A stretch of 64,000 bases of DNA, taken from contig JBEKSX010000002.1 of NCBI GenBank assembly GCA_049516635.1, positions 20,538-84,537 of the forward strand. Direction: 5' to 3'. Position numbers and translations under genes: made by a program. Below, piece after piece: positions 54,930 to 64,000 of this stretch (the first letter of the stretch is position 1; every line of letters begins with the position of its first letter). The stretch is from JBEKSX01 sp049516635. GTDB taxonomy: Bacteria > Bacteroidota > Ignavibacteria > Tepidaquicellales > OLB5. Under the pieces are notes generated by a model. The model had not been told where the DNA came from and ran no database searches. It worked only from the letters and a program-made list of their open reading frames with translations.

Positions 54930-56063
54930 ATGAATATACCTTTCAATAAACCCTATCTTACAGGAAAAGAAATAGATTATCTATACAATGCAATTCAATC
55001 CGGGAAAATATCCGGAAACGGTACGTATACTCACAGATGCCATTCTTTCTTTACGGAAAAATATAATTTTAAAAATTGTTTTCTTACATCATCATGCACA
55101 GATGCGCTTGAAATGACGGCTATTCTAATTAATACTATGCCTGGAGATCAGATCATTATTCCTTCATATACTTTCGTCTCAACCGCAAACGCTTTTGTAC
55201 TCCGAGGTGCTAAGATAATCTTTGCAGATAGTGAGAAAAATACTCCTAACATAGATGCAGACAAAATTGAAGAACTTATTACACATCGGACTAAGGCAAT
55301 CGTTGTTGTTCATTACGGTGGTGTTGCATGCGATATGGATAAAATAATGAAAATTGCAAAAAATCATAAGCTTTTCGTAATCGAAGATGCTGCTCAATCA
55401 ATTGATTCCTACTACAAAAATAGACCCTTGGGTTCTATAGGACATTTAGCAACATTTTCATTTCATGAAACAAAGAATATTATCTCAGGTGAGGGAGGAA
55501 TGCTCGTAGTTAACGATAGGAAATTCAAAAGAAGAGCTGAAATAATTTGGGAGAAGGGTACGAATCGTGCCGCATTTTATAAAGGTGAGGTTGCAAAATA
55601 TAGTTGGGTTGATATAGGGTCTTCTTTTCTGCCATCAGAAATCACAGCGGCATTTTTATTTGCACAATTGGAAAATTTAGAAAAAATACAAAAAAAACGC
55701 ATTAATCTCTGGGAACATTACTACAGCAATCTAAAAGTACTCGAAGAGCAAAAATACATTAAATTACCTTATATCCCGGAATATGCTGCAAATAACGGCC
55801 ACTTGTTTTATATTTTATGCAGGAATTTGAAGGAAAGAACTATGCTGATTAATTACCTGAAGAAACAGAATATTATGGCAGTTTTTCATTATCAATCATT
55901 GCATAGATCTCCTTTTTATTATAAAAAACACGATGGAAGAAAATTGCCTTTAGCTGACAATTATACCACCAAGCTTTTAAGGTTGCCACTTTATTATCAA
56001 CTAGATGTAGAATCCGTTCAGTATATTTCTAATCGAATAAAGAAATTCTACGGTATATATTGA
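54930..56063 (+). CDS. wecE: WecE-like dTDP-4-amino-4,6-dideoxygalactose transaminase
   Basis: PLP-dependent DegT/DnrJ/EryC1 aminotransferase of 377 residues, the same length as E. coli WecE (376). The PLP lysine is Lys182 in SFHETKNIISGEGG, and Asp153 in VIEDAAQSIDS binds the ring nitrogen. MNIPFNKPYLTGKE at the start and FFTEKY...LTSSCTDALEM are WecE-like. It adds an amino group to dTDP-4-keto-6-deoxyglucose. An in-frame ATG further upstream lies inside the WecD-like gene and is not used. rmlA/rmlB-type genes that supply the substrate are not in the window. Confidence 0.9.
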   Translation: MNIPFNKPYLTGKEIDYLYNAIQSGKISGNGTYTHRCHSFFTEKYNFKNCFLTSSCTDALEMTAILINTMPGDQIIIPSYTFVSTANAFVLRGAKIIFADSEKNTPNIDADKIEELITHRTKAIVVVHYGGVACDMDKIMKIAKNHKLFVIEDAAQSIDSYYKNRPLGSIGHLATFSFHETKNIISGEGGMLVVNDRKFKRRAEIIWEKGTNRAAFYKGEVAKYSWVDIGSSFLPSEITAAFLFAQLENLEKIQKKRINLWEHYYSNLKVLEEQKYIKLPYIPEYAANNGHLFYILCRNLKERTMLINYLKKQNIMAVFHYQSLHRSPFYYKKHDGRKLPLADNYTTKLLRLPLYYQLDVESVQYISNRIKKFYGIY

Positions 56064-56068
56064 AGAAC

Positions 56069-56899
56069 ATGATAAATATTAATGACATAGCCAAAAATCT
56101 AGAACTTAAAGACGATGTCTGGTATTGTAAAACTCATTCATCTATTTCGTATCCAGAAGAAGGAAATGAACTCTGTTTTGAGATTGAAGAAAGCAGCTTC
56201 TGGTTTACTCATCGTAATACATGTATAGTTGAGGTGGTTAAAAAATTTCCTCCACCCTCTAATGTAATTTTTGATATAGGTGGTGGTAATGGTTACGTCT
56301 CACAAGCTTTAATCAAAAATGGTCTAAATGCTTTTCTAGTTGAGCCAGGTTCAACTGGAATAAAAAACGCAAAAAAAAGAGGACTTCGAAATCTGATATG
56401 CTCCAGACTAGAAGATGCAGGTTTTAGGCAAAAATCACTTCCTTCTATAGGTCTCTTTGATGTGATAGAGCATATAGAAGAAGATTATAAGTTTCTTGGG
56501 TTAGTCAGGGATTTGTTAGTACCAGCAGGTAAAATATATATAACTGTTCCAACTTATAAGTTTCTCTGGTCGGTAGATGATGCCACATCAGGACACTTCA
56601 GGCGCTATAGAAGAAATGAATTGGTACTGCAATTTGAAAATTTAGGGTTCAATATAGATTACTTTACTTACTTCTTTTCCATATTACCCCTCCCGATTTT
56701 TATGTTTCGTACAATACCTAGCAAGTTTATAAAAATAAAGCGTAAAGATTATACCGAAAACCTGCATCAACATATTATTCATCCTAAATTTATTAATGAT
56801 TTTTTAATAAAGATTTGGCATATAGAACAAGATAGAATTAAAAAACAAAAATATATACCATTAGGAAGTAGTTGTATTATTGTTGCTACCATTTATTAA
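56069..56899 (+). CDS. Class I SAM-dependent methyltransferase
   Basis: A 276-residue methyltransferase with motif I VIFDIGGGNGYVS (67-79), an acidic motif II (LVEPGSTG) and SIGLFDVIEHIEED as the post-motif region. LVPAGKIYITVPTYKFLWS follows, as in many polysaccharide-locus methyltransferases of the UbiG/Methyltransf_11 type. The N-terminal 45 residues contain two Cys and may form an additional small domain. The ATG at 56069 is chosen over a TTG at 56060 that overlaps the wecE stop. It probably methylates a sugar or lipid-linked intermediate. Confidence 0.82.
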   Translation: MININDIAKNLELKDDVWYCKTHSSISYPEEGNELCFEIEESSFWFTHRNTCIVEVVKKFPPPSNVIFDIGGGNGYVSQALIKNGLNAFLVEPGSTGIKNAKKRGLRNLICSRLEDAGFRQKSLPSIGLFDVIEHIEEDYKFLGLVRDLLVPAGKIYITVPTYKFLWSVDDATSGHFRRYRRNELVLQFENLGFNIDYFTYFFSILPLPIFMFRTIPSKFIKIKRKDYTENLHQHIIHPKFINDFLIKIWHIEQDRIKKQKYIPLGSSCIIVATIY

Positions 56900-57072
56900 T
56901 ATGAAGATAAACATACCATATCTAAAATAATTCCTTTGATTTATAAACATTAAAAATCGAAATGGTTTGACTATTATTAAACTATTTACAGCGAAAACTG
57001 TATAACTTAAATAAAAAAATCAATATTTTTACGCAGTTTAGTTGATAATTGCATTAGAACTCGAATAATTTT

Positions 57073-58152
57073 ATGAGAACCATAAATGTCACAAGAACAT
57101 ATTTACCTTCATTAACAGAATATCAGAAATATTTAAAAGTAATTTGGAAGAACAAATGGATTACTAATCATGGTCCTCTTGTTAAACAGCTTGAAAAAAA
57201 ATTAATAAAACAAATGGGGGTAAAACACTTGTTCTTTGTGGCAAATGGTACAATAGCACTTCAAATAGCTATTAGGGCTCTAGAACTCAATAAAGAAATT
57301 ATAACAACACCCTTTTCATATGTTGCCACGACATCAAGTATTGTTTGGGAAGGTTGCAAACCTATATTTGTTGACATAGATCAATCTACGCTCTGTATGG
57401 ATCCTAATTTAATTCAGAAGAGTATCACTTCAGATACTCAAGCAATATTGGCTACACACGTTTATGGATACCCTTGTGATATAGAAGCAATCCAATCTAT
57501 AGCACAAAGAAATAATCTTCGAGTAATTTATGATGCTGCTCATGGTTTCGGTGTAAGGTATAAAGGAAAATCACTTCTTTCATACGGAGATATTTCAACA
57601 GTAAGCTTCCACGCTACAAAGCTATTTCACACTGCTGAGGGAGGTGCAGTCGTTACAAACGACGATGATCTAGCACATAAAATCTCTTATCTTAGAAACT
57701 TCGGTCACAAAGGACAAGAAGATTTCTGGGGACTGGGGATAAACGGAAAGAATTCCGAACTGCATGCTGCCATAGGATTATGCATTCTACCGAAGATCAA
57801 AAACATTATCAACCAACGCAAAAAGGCATCTCACTATTATGATAAGTATTTAGAAGAATCCGGACTTATCCGTCAGACACTTAGAAAAGGTACTAATTAC
57901 AATTACTCTTATTATCCAGTATTATTCAAATCAGAGGAACAGTTAATTGCTGTTCGTGATTCATTAAATAAACAAAATATCTTTCCCAGAAGATACTTTT
58001 ACCCTTCATTAAATACTTTGAATTATATTAAACTGATAGAATGCCCGATAACAGATGATATCTCAAAAAGAGTTTTGTGCTTGCCGTTATATGCCGGGTT
58101 AAGTCAAAAGGATATCAGGTTAATAACAGAAATCATATTAAAAAATATATAA
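57073..58152 (+). CDS. DegT/DnrJ/EryC1/StrS sugar aminotransferase (second copy)
   Basis: A 359-residue PLP aminotransferase for a nucleotide-linked keto sugar. The PLP lysine is Lys183 in SFHATKLFHTAEGG, with Asp154 in VIYDAAHGFGV. The N-terminal TRTYLPSLTEYQKYLKVIWKNKWITNHGP is like VioA/FdtB-type enzymes rather than WecE. The next gene, overlapping by one base, is a hexapeptide acetyltransferase. The pair would therefore make an N-acetylated dideoxyamino sugar such as dTDP-Qui4NAc or dTDP-3-acetamido sugars; the position cannot be fixed from sequence. Confidence 0.87.
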   Translation: MRTINVTRTYLPSLTEYQKYLKVIWKNKWITNHGPLVKQLEKKLIKQMGVKHLFFVANGTIALQIAIRALELNKEIITTPFSYVATTSSIVWEGCKPIFVDIDQSTLCMDPNLIQKSITSDTQAILATHVYGYPCDIEAIQSIAQRNNLRVIYDAAHGFGVRYKGKSLLSYGDISTVSFHATKLFHTAEGGAVVTNDDDLAHKISYLRNFGHKGQEDFWGLGINGKNSELHAAIGLCILPKIKNIINQRKKASHYYDKYLEESGLIRQTLRKGTNYNYSYYPVLFKSEEQLIAVRDSLNKQNIFPRRYFYPSLNTLNYIKLIECPITDDISKRVLCLPLYAGLSQKDIRLITEIILKNI

Positions 58153-58712
58153 TGCCCCATCTTAAAGGTAAAGAATTAAAGATTTTTAAACATGTAGGGA
58201 AAAACGTGCTTATTTCCTCAAAAGCATCTTTTTATAATCCGTCCAATATCTACATTGGAGACAATACAAGGATAGACGATTTTTGTGTATTGTCTGCCGG
58301 CACTGGTGGTATCCACATAGGTAATTATATCCACATCGCGGTTTTTTCCTCCCTGATCGGAAAAGGGAAAATTATTATAGAAGATTTTGCGAATATATCA
58401 TCGAGGGTTTCTATATATAGTAGCAATGATGACTATTCCGGCAGATATATGACAAACCCTACAATAGTTGAAAAATTCACTAACGTAACACACGGTAGTG
58501 TCCTTATTGGAAAGCACGTTATAATCGGTTCGGGAAGTATAATCTTACCCAATATTACACTTGAAGAAGGCGTTTGCATTGGCGCTCTATCACTTGTAAC
58601 TGGAAATTGCAAGGGCTTCAAAGTATATGCCGGAATACCAGCTAAAGAAATTAAACAAAGGTATAAAAACATGTTAAAACTCGAAAAAGAATTCTTAAAA
58701 ACTATAAAATAA
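58152..58712 (+). CDS. Hexapeptide-repeat (left-handed beta-helix) acyltransferase
   Basis: A 186-residue trimeric-type acetyltransferase with hexapeptide text such as YIGDNTRIDDFCVLSAGTGGIHIG, VLIGKHVIIGSGSIILPNITLEEGVCIGAL and the closing VYAGIPAKEIKQR. The catalytic His is probably in VTHGSVLIG. It starts at ATG overlapping the aminotransferase stop (TAATG), so translation is coupled. It probably acetylates the amino sugar made by that enzyme. A longer upstream frame lies inside the aminotransferase gene and is not used. Confidence 0.85.
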   Translation: MPHLKGKELKIFKHVGKNVLISSKASFYNPSNIYIGDNTRIDDFCVLSAGTGGIHIGNYIHIAVFSSLIGKGKIIIEDFANISSRVSIYSSNDDYSGRYMTNPTIVEKFTNVTHGSVLIGKHVIIGSGSIILPNITLEEGVCIGALSLVTGNCKGFKVYAGIPAKEIKQRYKNMLKLEKEFLKTIK

Positions 58713-58715
58713 TTA

Positions 58716-59639
58716 ATGGAGAAAAAATTAATCACTGTTCTGATAGCTGTTTACATGAACGAGGGTTCTCTGCATCGAACCTACATTGAATTAAAAAGAA
58801 TTCTCAATCAAATATCCGAGAAGTATTTATATGAGATAATATTTGTTAATGACGGCTCGACAGATAACTCCTTAAAGGAAATAAAATCTATAAAAGAAAT
58901 CGACAAATGCGTTAGAGTTATCAATTTTACAAGAAATTTTGGACAGGTTGCAGCAATTCATGCCGGTTTTGATAATGCAAAGGGTGATATAATTGTTAAT
59001 ATCTCTGCGGATATGCAGGACCCCGTACAACTTATTTTGCAGATGCTAGAAAAATGGGAAGAGGGTTATATGATAGTAGCATGTGAGCGTTCAAGCAGAG
59101 AAGACAGCTTCATCTCTAAAATTACTTCAAAATTGTTCTATAGAATTATTAAGAAAAGTGAACACTATATGCCGGTAGGTGGTTTTGATTATTTTCTGCT
59201 CGACCGGTGTGTTTATGAAAATATCGCAAAGTCAAACCAACGAAATACATTTCTTCAGGGTGATATTTTATGGTTTGGTTATACTCCTTATTTTATACCT
59301 TACGAAAGGCAAAAAAGGTTACTCGGTAAGTCAATGTGGAATCTTTGGAAAAAAATAAAGTACTTTATCGACGGGGTTATATATACATCATACCTTCCTA
59401 TCAGATTGATGTCATTCATAGGAATCATTACATCTTTGCTTGGGCTATGCTATGCCGTGATAGTGTTCATAGCCTGGTTATTGAACGAAACCCCATTTAC
59501 CGGTTATGCTCCAATTATAATCACTTTACTAATTGTATCCGGTTTAATTATGATTATGCTCGGTATAATCGGTGAATATCTCTGGCGCACATACGACCAG
59601 GTTCGAGGAAGACCAAGGTATATAGTAAAAGAAGATTAA
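58716..59639 (+). CDS. GtrB-like polyprenyl-phosphate glycosyltransferase (GT2), second copy
   Basis: A 307-residue family 2 glycosyltransferase with LITVLIAVYMNEGSL, FVNDGSTDNSL and NISADMQDPV, where the usual DADLQ motif has become SADMQ (Asp99 and Asp102 retained). Two C-terminal membrane helices end in GEYLWRTYDQVRGRPRYIV, typical of GtrB/ArnC-type enzymes. It follows the acyltransferase by 3 bp and would charge undecaprenyl phosphate with the modified amino sugar. Confidence 0.88.
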   Translation: MEKKLITVLIAVYMNEGSLHRTYIELKRILNQISEKYLYEIIFVNDGSTDNSLKEIKSIKEIDKCVRVINFTRNFGQVAAIHAGFDNAKGDIIVNISADMQDPVQLILQMLEKWEEGYMIVACERSSREDSFISKITSKLFYRIIKKSEHYMPVGGFDYFLLDRCVYENIAKSNQRNTFLQGDILWFGYTPYFIPYERQKRLLGKSMWNLWKKIKYFIDGVIYTSYLPIRLMSFIGIITSLLGLCYAVIVFIAWLLNETPFTGYAPIIITLLIVSGLIMIMLGIIGEYLWRTYDQVRGRPRYIVKED

Positions 59640-59784
59640 TTAAGGTTTACTCCCTTAAGACTAATACCAGGGATGATTTAAATCTACAAAAGAATTTTAT
59701 AATAATACTAATATCATTACTAAATTCCTTAATCCTTTAATAAATGTAAGTAGATAAACCAATAATATGCTATCTTAACATAAT

Positions 59785-61575
59785 ATGAACAATCGTTTTA
59801 AAATCTCAAAGAATTTATTATTGGTCATCAGCCTCCTCGTCGTTTTAATTTCTTTATTCCTACTATTCACCATTATAACCCCTGCAGATATTATCGGACA
59901 TTTTTTAAATATTAAGATAAACAATACCGATAGGTTCAATGATACTATTTATAAAGTAAACCTAATTGGGGTTATTATCATTTTATTAACATTTATATAT
60001 CTTGCTTTCAATGCAATACAAGCATTAACTAGAATAAAGAACTACCTCGTATACTTACTTCACAAGTCGTTAAGAGCTTTTAATATAAAATTATTATTCT
60101 TTTTATGTTTTTTTTACTACATTGTTATAACTGTAATAGGAATTGTTAATTATGATTTGGGAATAGATGAGGTATCATATATTGTATATGCAAAGAGTTT
60201 TTACCATTTCCTTCTTCCATATTGTACAACAAATGGAACAATGTTAGGCGGACAACTTTATCTAATAGACAACTTCGCAATGCTTCCATTCTATATCCTT
60301 TCTGCATTATTTTTTGTTTTCAACCCGAGTGAAGTATGGCAATATAAATTTTTTGTATCAATTCTCTCTTTTTTATCTATTTATGTTATTTGTTACATTT
60401 TGTTTAAAAGATATAACTTCAAATGGTCTGCATTTTTCCTATTCTTGCTTATTATCCAGCCCGGCTTCGGTTTTGTACAAACATCCTTCTTCGGTGAAAT
60501 AGTAGAATGTGCATTCTTTTTCATGGCGGTTTATATCTGGCTAAAAAATGATGAAAAACAGCTGAACAAGATAGATATTGTTATTATTAGTTTATTATTT
60601 GCTCTCACTGCGCAAACAAAAATGCAAATATTGCCTTCACTCACAGCAGCTTTTGTTATTTTCTATTTTTATGATAGATCAAAAAAAAGCATCCCTATAT
60701 TGTTCCTGACGATCTTATTTTATTTTGTTATCGCTTTTATAAGAACGATACCGGCATTAGTGTATCACATAAGTTCAATAGCATACATAATAAAGTACTG
60801 GTATCTTACAATTCTTTCTTCGGGCACAGACATTCTGACAAAAATTATTCAGATCCAATTATTCAATCATTTTTTCCCATTATTATTCTTCTCGATGATT
60901 TTTTACTTCGCTTATTTTATTATAAAAAAACCGTTTGAAAAATTTATTTATATTTTTACCTTAGTTTATTTTATCTGGTATATATTTTCATTCCCTTTTG
61001 TAACATACCGTCATCTCATCATAGGTTTAGTTCCGGCACTATTTCTAGCTACCTATACTTTGTTCGGCTTATCTGAGCTTTTGCAGGACAAAAAAATTTT
61101 CCACACTAACACTGCAAAGCTGGTTACAGTATTTTTTATTGCTTTGTTGTTAACATGGGGTTTCTCGGTTAATTTTATTTATGCGTATATAGGTTATAAT
61201 GATGGGGTACAGTTTGATCTGGATGGCACAAAAAGCCTGTTTCTTCATTCTTTCACTCATGATGATACGCAAAAATTGTTTTACCGTGAAATTAAAAACA
61301 AAATCTCGGAAAATGACAGTATATATATAGGATCCGGCGGGCAATCGATGTTTCTTACCCAATTTTATCTTCCTGACAATCCAATATACGATTTTGACCA
61401 TCTAAAACAAGCTCTTGAAAAATCAGACAACATTAAATATGTGATCATAGACAGGGTATCTTTTCCTCTGGGTATTGAAGAAGGCAGAAAGCTCCTTGAT
61501 TCATTAAATGTAAATAAAATTCTTCTCCTAAAGGAAGGGGACTTCGAACTTTATTCAGTATATAGACCAAAATAG
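59785..61575 (+). CDS. Multi-spanning GT-C-like membrane protein
   Basis: A 596-residue inner-membrane protein with about 12-13 hydrophobic segments. The first large external loop contains NYDLGIDEVSYIVYAKSFYHF, with Asp-Glu in the place of the GT-C catalytic acid. The C-terminal ~100 residues are periplasmic. Lying directly after a GtrB-like gene, it is a natural candidate to use the lipid-linked sugar in the periplasm, as in GtrA/GtrB/Gtr(type) systems. No specific family recognised. Confidence 0.65.
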   Translation: MNNRFKISKNLLLVISLLVVLISLFLLFTIITPADIIGHFLNIKINNTDRFNDTIYKVNLIGVIIILLTFIYLAFNAIQALTRIKNYLVYLLHKSLRAFNIKLLFFLCFFYYIVITVIGIVNYDLGIDEVSYIVYAKSFYHFLLPYCTTNGTMLGGQLYLIDNFAMLPFYILSALFFVFNPSEVWQYKFFVSILSFLSIYVICYILFKRYNFKWSAFFLFLLIIQPGFGFVQTSFFGEIVECAFFFMAVYIWLKNDEKQLNKIDIVIISLLFALTAQTKMQILPSLTAAFVIFYFYDRSKKSIPILFLTILFYFVIAFIRTIPALVYHISSIAYIIKYWYLTILSSGTDILTKIIQIQLFNHFFPLLFFSMIFYFAYFIIKKPFEKFIYIFTLVYFIWYIFSFPFVTYRHLIIGLVPALFLATYTLFGLSELLQDKKIFHTNTAKLVTVFFIALLLTWGFSVNFIYAYIGYNDGVQFDLDGTKSLFLHSFTHDDTQKLFYREIKNKISENDSIYIGSGGQSMFLTQFYLPDNPIYDFDHLKQALEKSDNIKYVIIDRVSFPLGIEEGRKLLDSLNVNKILLLKEGDFELYSVYRPK

Positions 61576-61665
61576 ATTACTTTTAAGCATAACATAATTT
61601 TGTCGAAAGGCAGGCTAATTGAACTTAGCCGTACTCTAAGCTATATCACACTTCGATAAATATAC

Positions 61666-63165
61666 TTACTCGACATTATTATGCAATTCCTTTATACCAA
61701 CATCATCAATATTATAATATCTCCTCAGAATATAAAATATCACTGCCCCGGAGATAAACACAATCGATCCCTGTAAAAGATACATTTCATTAGACATCCA
61801 TGGACCCAGGTTCATAAAATATTTTTGATCGGGAAATTTCTGATAACCTCCGTTCAGACCATGGCTAAACACAGGAATATTGAATATAAACCAGAATTTT
61901 GAAAATATAAGCGATATTATAAAAAATAAAACGACATGAATGGATTTGATATCGAATCTATTTATCACGATCATGGTCAAGATAATGAATACGGGTACTG
62001 CATTTATTATACGCCTTGATTCTGAGTTTATCCCAATTAGGATATAAAATAATACAAATAGTGCTATACCTAATCCATAAGAATGAATGGAACTTGAAAT
62101 ACTTTTCCAATAATAGATAGTTAATAACATAACGGGTCCAAAATATATTATATGTGAAAGCAAAAATATCAATGGCTGCGAAATAGAAATTAAAAGAGAT
62201 GTCCCAACAAATGATTTAATATTTACCGACTTATTGGGATGCTGTAAAGAAACTAAAATAATTACAGAACAAAAAATGATAGCAGCAATTATAATGGTTT
62301 TTAACCTTATCTCTTTAAAATAGCTTTTTACTTTGAATAATCGGTTATCTTTTAATAAAGGGTTTAATGCAAGATATATGTAAGCAAGTAGGGAAATAAT
62401 ACTTACTACAATAAAAGATGAATTTATGGGGTTTTCACCCTGTCCAGTAACGATAAAAGCATATTTAGGGTATAGTATACAGAGGCACAACGAAAAAAAA
62501 GTCATTATTAGCAAGATTATTAACAGTTTGATCTTGTTTTTATCATACTTTACAACCTCGTTATGAATGGGAAATAATATCAATAAAATTGAAGGATATA
62601 AAAATGATGGCCAAGTAAAAGCACCGACAATGGTGGTTATAATAAGAGCAATTAAATTATTTTTTAAATACGAATAAAACTGAATTATACTTAAAGCAAA
62701 TATAGTTGTATCTAATAACACAGGATAATAGAAATTATGCTTCAAAACCGCAAAATTCATAAATAATGCGGCGAAACCGAGCCACATGACCTTATTCTTA
62801 AATCTCAATTCCTCTGCAATTAGGCTATAAAAATATATACCGATAATTAGACAAACTAAATTAAAAATCTTGAAACCCCATAAAATATTTACATCAATTA
62901 AAGGTACTCTTATTAAATAAAAAATTAAATTTAGAAATGCGGGGACAAAAATTCTTTGGATGTAGTATTGATCTAATCCTGTTACAAAAACTTTTTCATA
63001 GAAATTCTGAGTAATTGATTTGTACACCACCCCATCCCAACCGAAACCAGGGACTGTCTCTCCATATATGAAGTACGATATTCCATATACAAGTATAATC
63101 CCCATCATTATCAAGGTGTTTGTTTTCAAAATTAAACGATGTTTCAAGAAGTGGAATATTGTCAT
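61666..63165 (-). CDS. Multi-spanning membrane protein of unknown function
   Basis: A 499-residue protein with about 11-12 hydrophobic segments and few charged residues. An early loop reads GETVPGFGWDGVVYKSITQNFYEKV, with an isolated Trp-Asp-Gly, which may be a GT-C-like acid. The final segment includes a short tail DDVGIKELHNNVE. It is convergent with the preceding gene and could be a glycosyltransferase or polymerase of the locus. Low-information assignment. Confidence 0.6.
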   Translation of the reverse strand: MTIFHFLKHRLILKTNTLIMMGIILVYGISYFIYGETVPGFGWDGVVYKSITQNFYEKVFVTGLDQYYIQRIFVPAFLNLIFYLIRVPLIDVNILWGFKIFNLVCLIIGIYFYSLIAEELRFKNKVMWLGFAALFMNFAVLKHNFYYPVLLDTTIFALSIIQFYSYLKNNLIALIITTIVGAFTWPSFLYPSILLILFPIHNEVVKYDKNKIKLLIILLIMTFFSLCLCILYPKYAFIVTGQGENPINSSFIVVSIISLLAYIYLALNPLLKDNRLFKVKSYFKEIRLKTIIIAAIIFCSVIILVSLQHPNKSVNIKSFVGTSLLISISQPLIFLLSHIIYFGPVMLLTIYYWKSISSSIHSYGLGIALFVLFYILIGINSESRRIINAVPVFIILTMIVINRFDIKSIHVVLFFIISLIFSKFWFIFNIPVFSHGLNGGYQKFPDQKYFMNLGPWMSNEMYLLQGSIVFISGAVIFYILRRYYNIDDVGIKELHNNVE

Positions 63166-63439
63166 AACAATATATTATGGTAATTTTATAAATTTACATT
63201 ATTTTAATATTATATGAAAACCACTATTATCAGTGTAATAAATCCTGAAATAATTTGTGAAAAAGCGAGCAGATAATCTTTGAGGAGTAAAATATTCATC
63301 ATGGTTTTCTTTCCTTTTATACTTACTTTGCAATTATTCTATAATTCTAATATTAATCTTTTACTAAATAATGATTTATTGTGAATAATAACTGTATTTT
63401 TTCTAACACATCTATTCATTAATTTAACAATTAGAATTA

Positions 63440-64000
63440 ATGAAGAACAAAATTGGTATCGTACATTTTAACTATGGCACATTTGGAGGTGCGGAAAAAC
63501 GGTATTCACTGCTATACCGGTATTTATTTGAGAAAAATGATGGTAATATTTACTATTTTATTAATTATCACTTTTACCAACAATTAAAAGACATCCTTCC
63601 GGATCTCCCTTTCACAAACGTACGGATAATAGACCTCCAAAGGAACATTAGAATTGATAAAAAAATCATTGATCCCTATGCACAAAAGTCTCTGATTACT
63701 GTTTCTCAGGATGATAATAAAGCAAAAATAATCAGGAAAATTTACTGGTACTATAAAAATCTGCTAAGGAACTATAGACTCTTTAGGCAATTGGAAATTT
63801 ACCGTAAGAAATACAATATTAAAGTATTTTTTGGCGTTTTCAGCGGTGTTTTACCTTTGGTGTTCTATTTGAAACACCGCCCGAGAAAAGCTGCAATTAT
63901 TTTTTCAGATATGGACAGCTGGTTTTCAAATGTTTATCCTGATATGAACAAAAACTGGTATAAAAAATATTACTCGTTTAATTATGCTCTTGAAAATAGT
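63440..64000 (+). CDS. GT-B fold glycosyltransferase (5' part only)
   Basis: The frame runs off the right edge; 187 residues are present. It begins MKNKIGIVHFNYGTFGGAEKR; the GGAEK/R motif is typical of the N-terminal donor-side domain of family 1/4 glycosyltransferases in polysaccharide clusters. VFFGVFSGVLPLVFYLKHRPRKAAIIFSDMDSWF follows, as in that fold. The catalytic C-terminal domain is outside the window, so donor and acceptor are unknown. Confidence 0.65.
   Translation, partial: MKNKIGIVHFNYGTFGGAEKRYSLLYRYLFEKNDGNIYYFINYHFYQQLKDILPDLPFTNVRIIDLQRNIRIDKKIIDPYAQKSLITVSQDDNKAKIIRKIYWYYKNLLRNYRLFRQLEIYRKKYNIKVFFGVFSGVLPLVFYLKHRPRKAAIIFSDMDSWFSNVYPDMNKNWYKKYYSFNYALENS

Noticed and set aside
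61613..61630. GGCTAA/TTAGCC hairpin between convergent genes
   Set aside because: Stem of only 6 bp and no T-run on either strand; not enough to call a terminator.
1..64000. CRISPR arrays, tRNA/rRNA genes, intact insertion sequences
   Set aside because: Looked for; no regularly spaced direct repeats, cloverleaf-like sequences, rRNA text or transposase genes were recognised by eye. A covariance search would be needed to exclude a tRNA completely.

Overview
The window looks like a chromosomal segment of a Gram-negative, AT-rich bacterium of the Bacteroidota/Ignavibacteriota (FCB) group. The placement is an inference. It rests on an LptD-like outer-membrane assembly protein, a citrate synthase of the mitochondrial-like type, a B12-dependent class II ribonucleotide reductase, a nusA-infB-rbfA-truB-ribF-rpsO-pnp block, weak Shine-Dalgarno sites with several TTG/GTG starts, and a mannose-1-phosphate guanylyltransferase fused to a degenerate phosphomannomutase. 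No rRNA, tRNA, CRISPR array or intact insertion sequence was seen.

Layout. 1-1.9 kb: the 5' part of an L,D-transpeptidase-like gene and citrate synthase. 2.3-5.35 kb: an AT-rich accessory island with a UDG-like protein and an HNH nuclease on one strand, and a TcmP-like protein plus its three-cysteine Gp37/Gp68 partner on the other. GC-rich hairpin repeats lie on either side. 6.1-9.7 kb: nrdJ. 10-14 kb: a four-gene operon of two ATP-grasp ligases, a GNAT acetyltransferase and lysine 2,3-aminomutase behind a good promoter. 14.4-17.7 kb: prfA and small genes, one of them frameshifted. 17.9-24.9 kb: GT-C type membrane proteins, a TIGR01777 epimerase, a candidate small RNA, and a histidine kinase/cyclic-nucleotide-binding pair. 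24.9-35.7 kb, minus strand: dapF, lptD-like, free-methionine sulfoxide reductase, HD protein, gpmA, a lipoprotein, a DUF3298 protein, a sodium:solute symporter and oligopeptidase B. 35.8-44.5 kb: the translation/RNA operon, with a terminator-like hairpin just ahead of nusA. 44.7-46.7 kb: an outer-membrane protein, a decayed acyl-carrier-protein gene and lemA. 46.7-64 kb: a surface-polysaccharide locus.

How the genes fit together. The polysaccharide locus holds a sugar nucleotidyltransferase, a polymerase/ligase-like protein, a WecD/WecE-like pair for dTDP-4-acetamido-4,6-dideoxygalactose, a second aminotransferase/hexapeptide acetyltransferase pair, two GtrB-like polyprenyl-phosphate glycosyltransferases, and several multi-spanning proteins that could use the lipid-linked sugars. 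The two best candidates for poorly described systems are the TcmP/three-Cys/HNH/UDG island (2.3-5.35 kb) and the beta-lysine-type operon (10-14 kb). The sequence also suggests attenuation control of nusA and a free-standing ~220-nt RNA near 20.6 kb.
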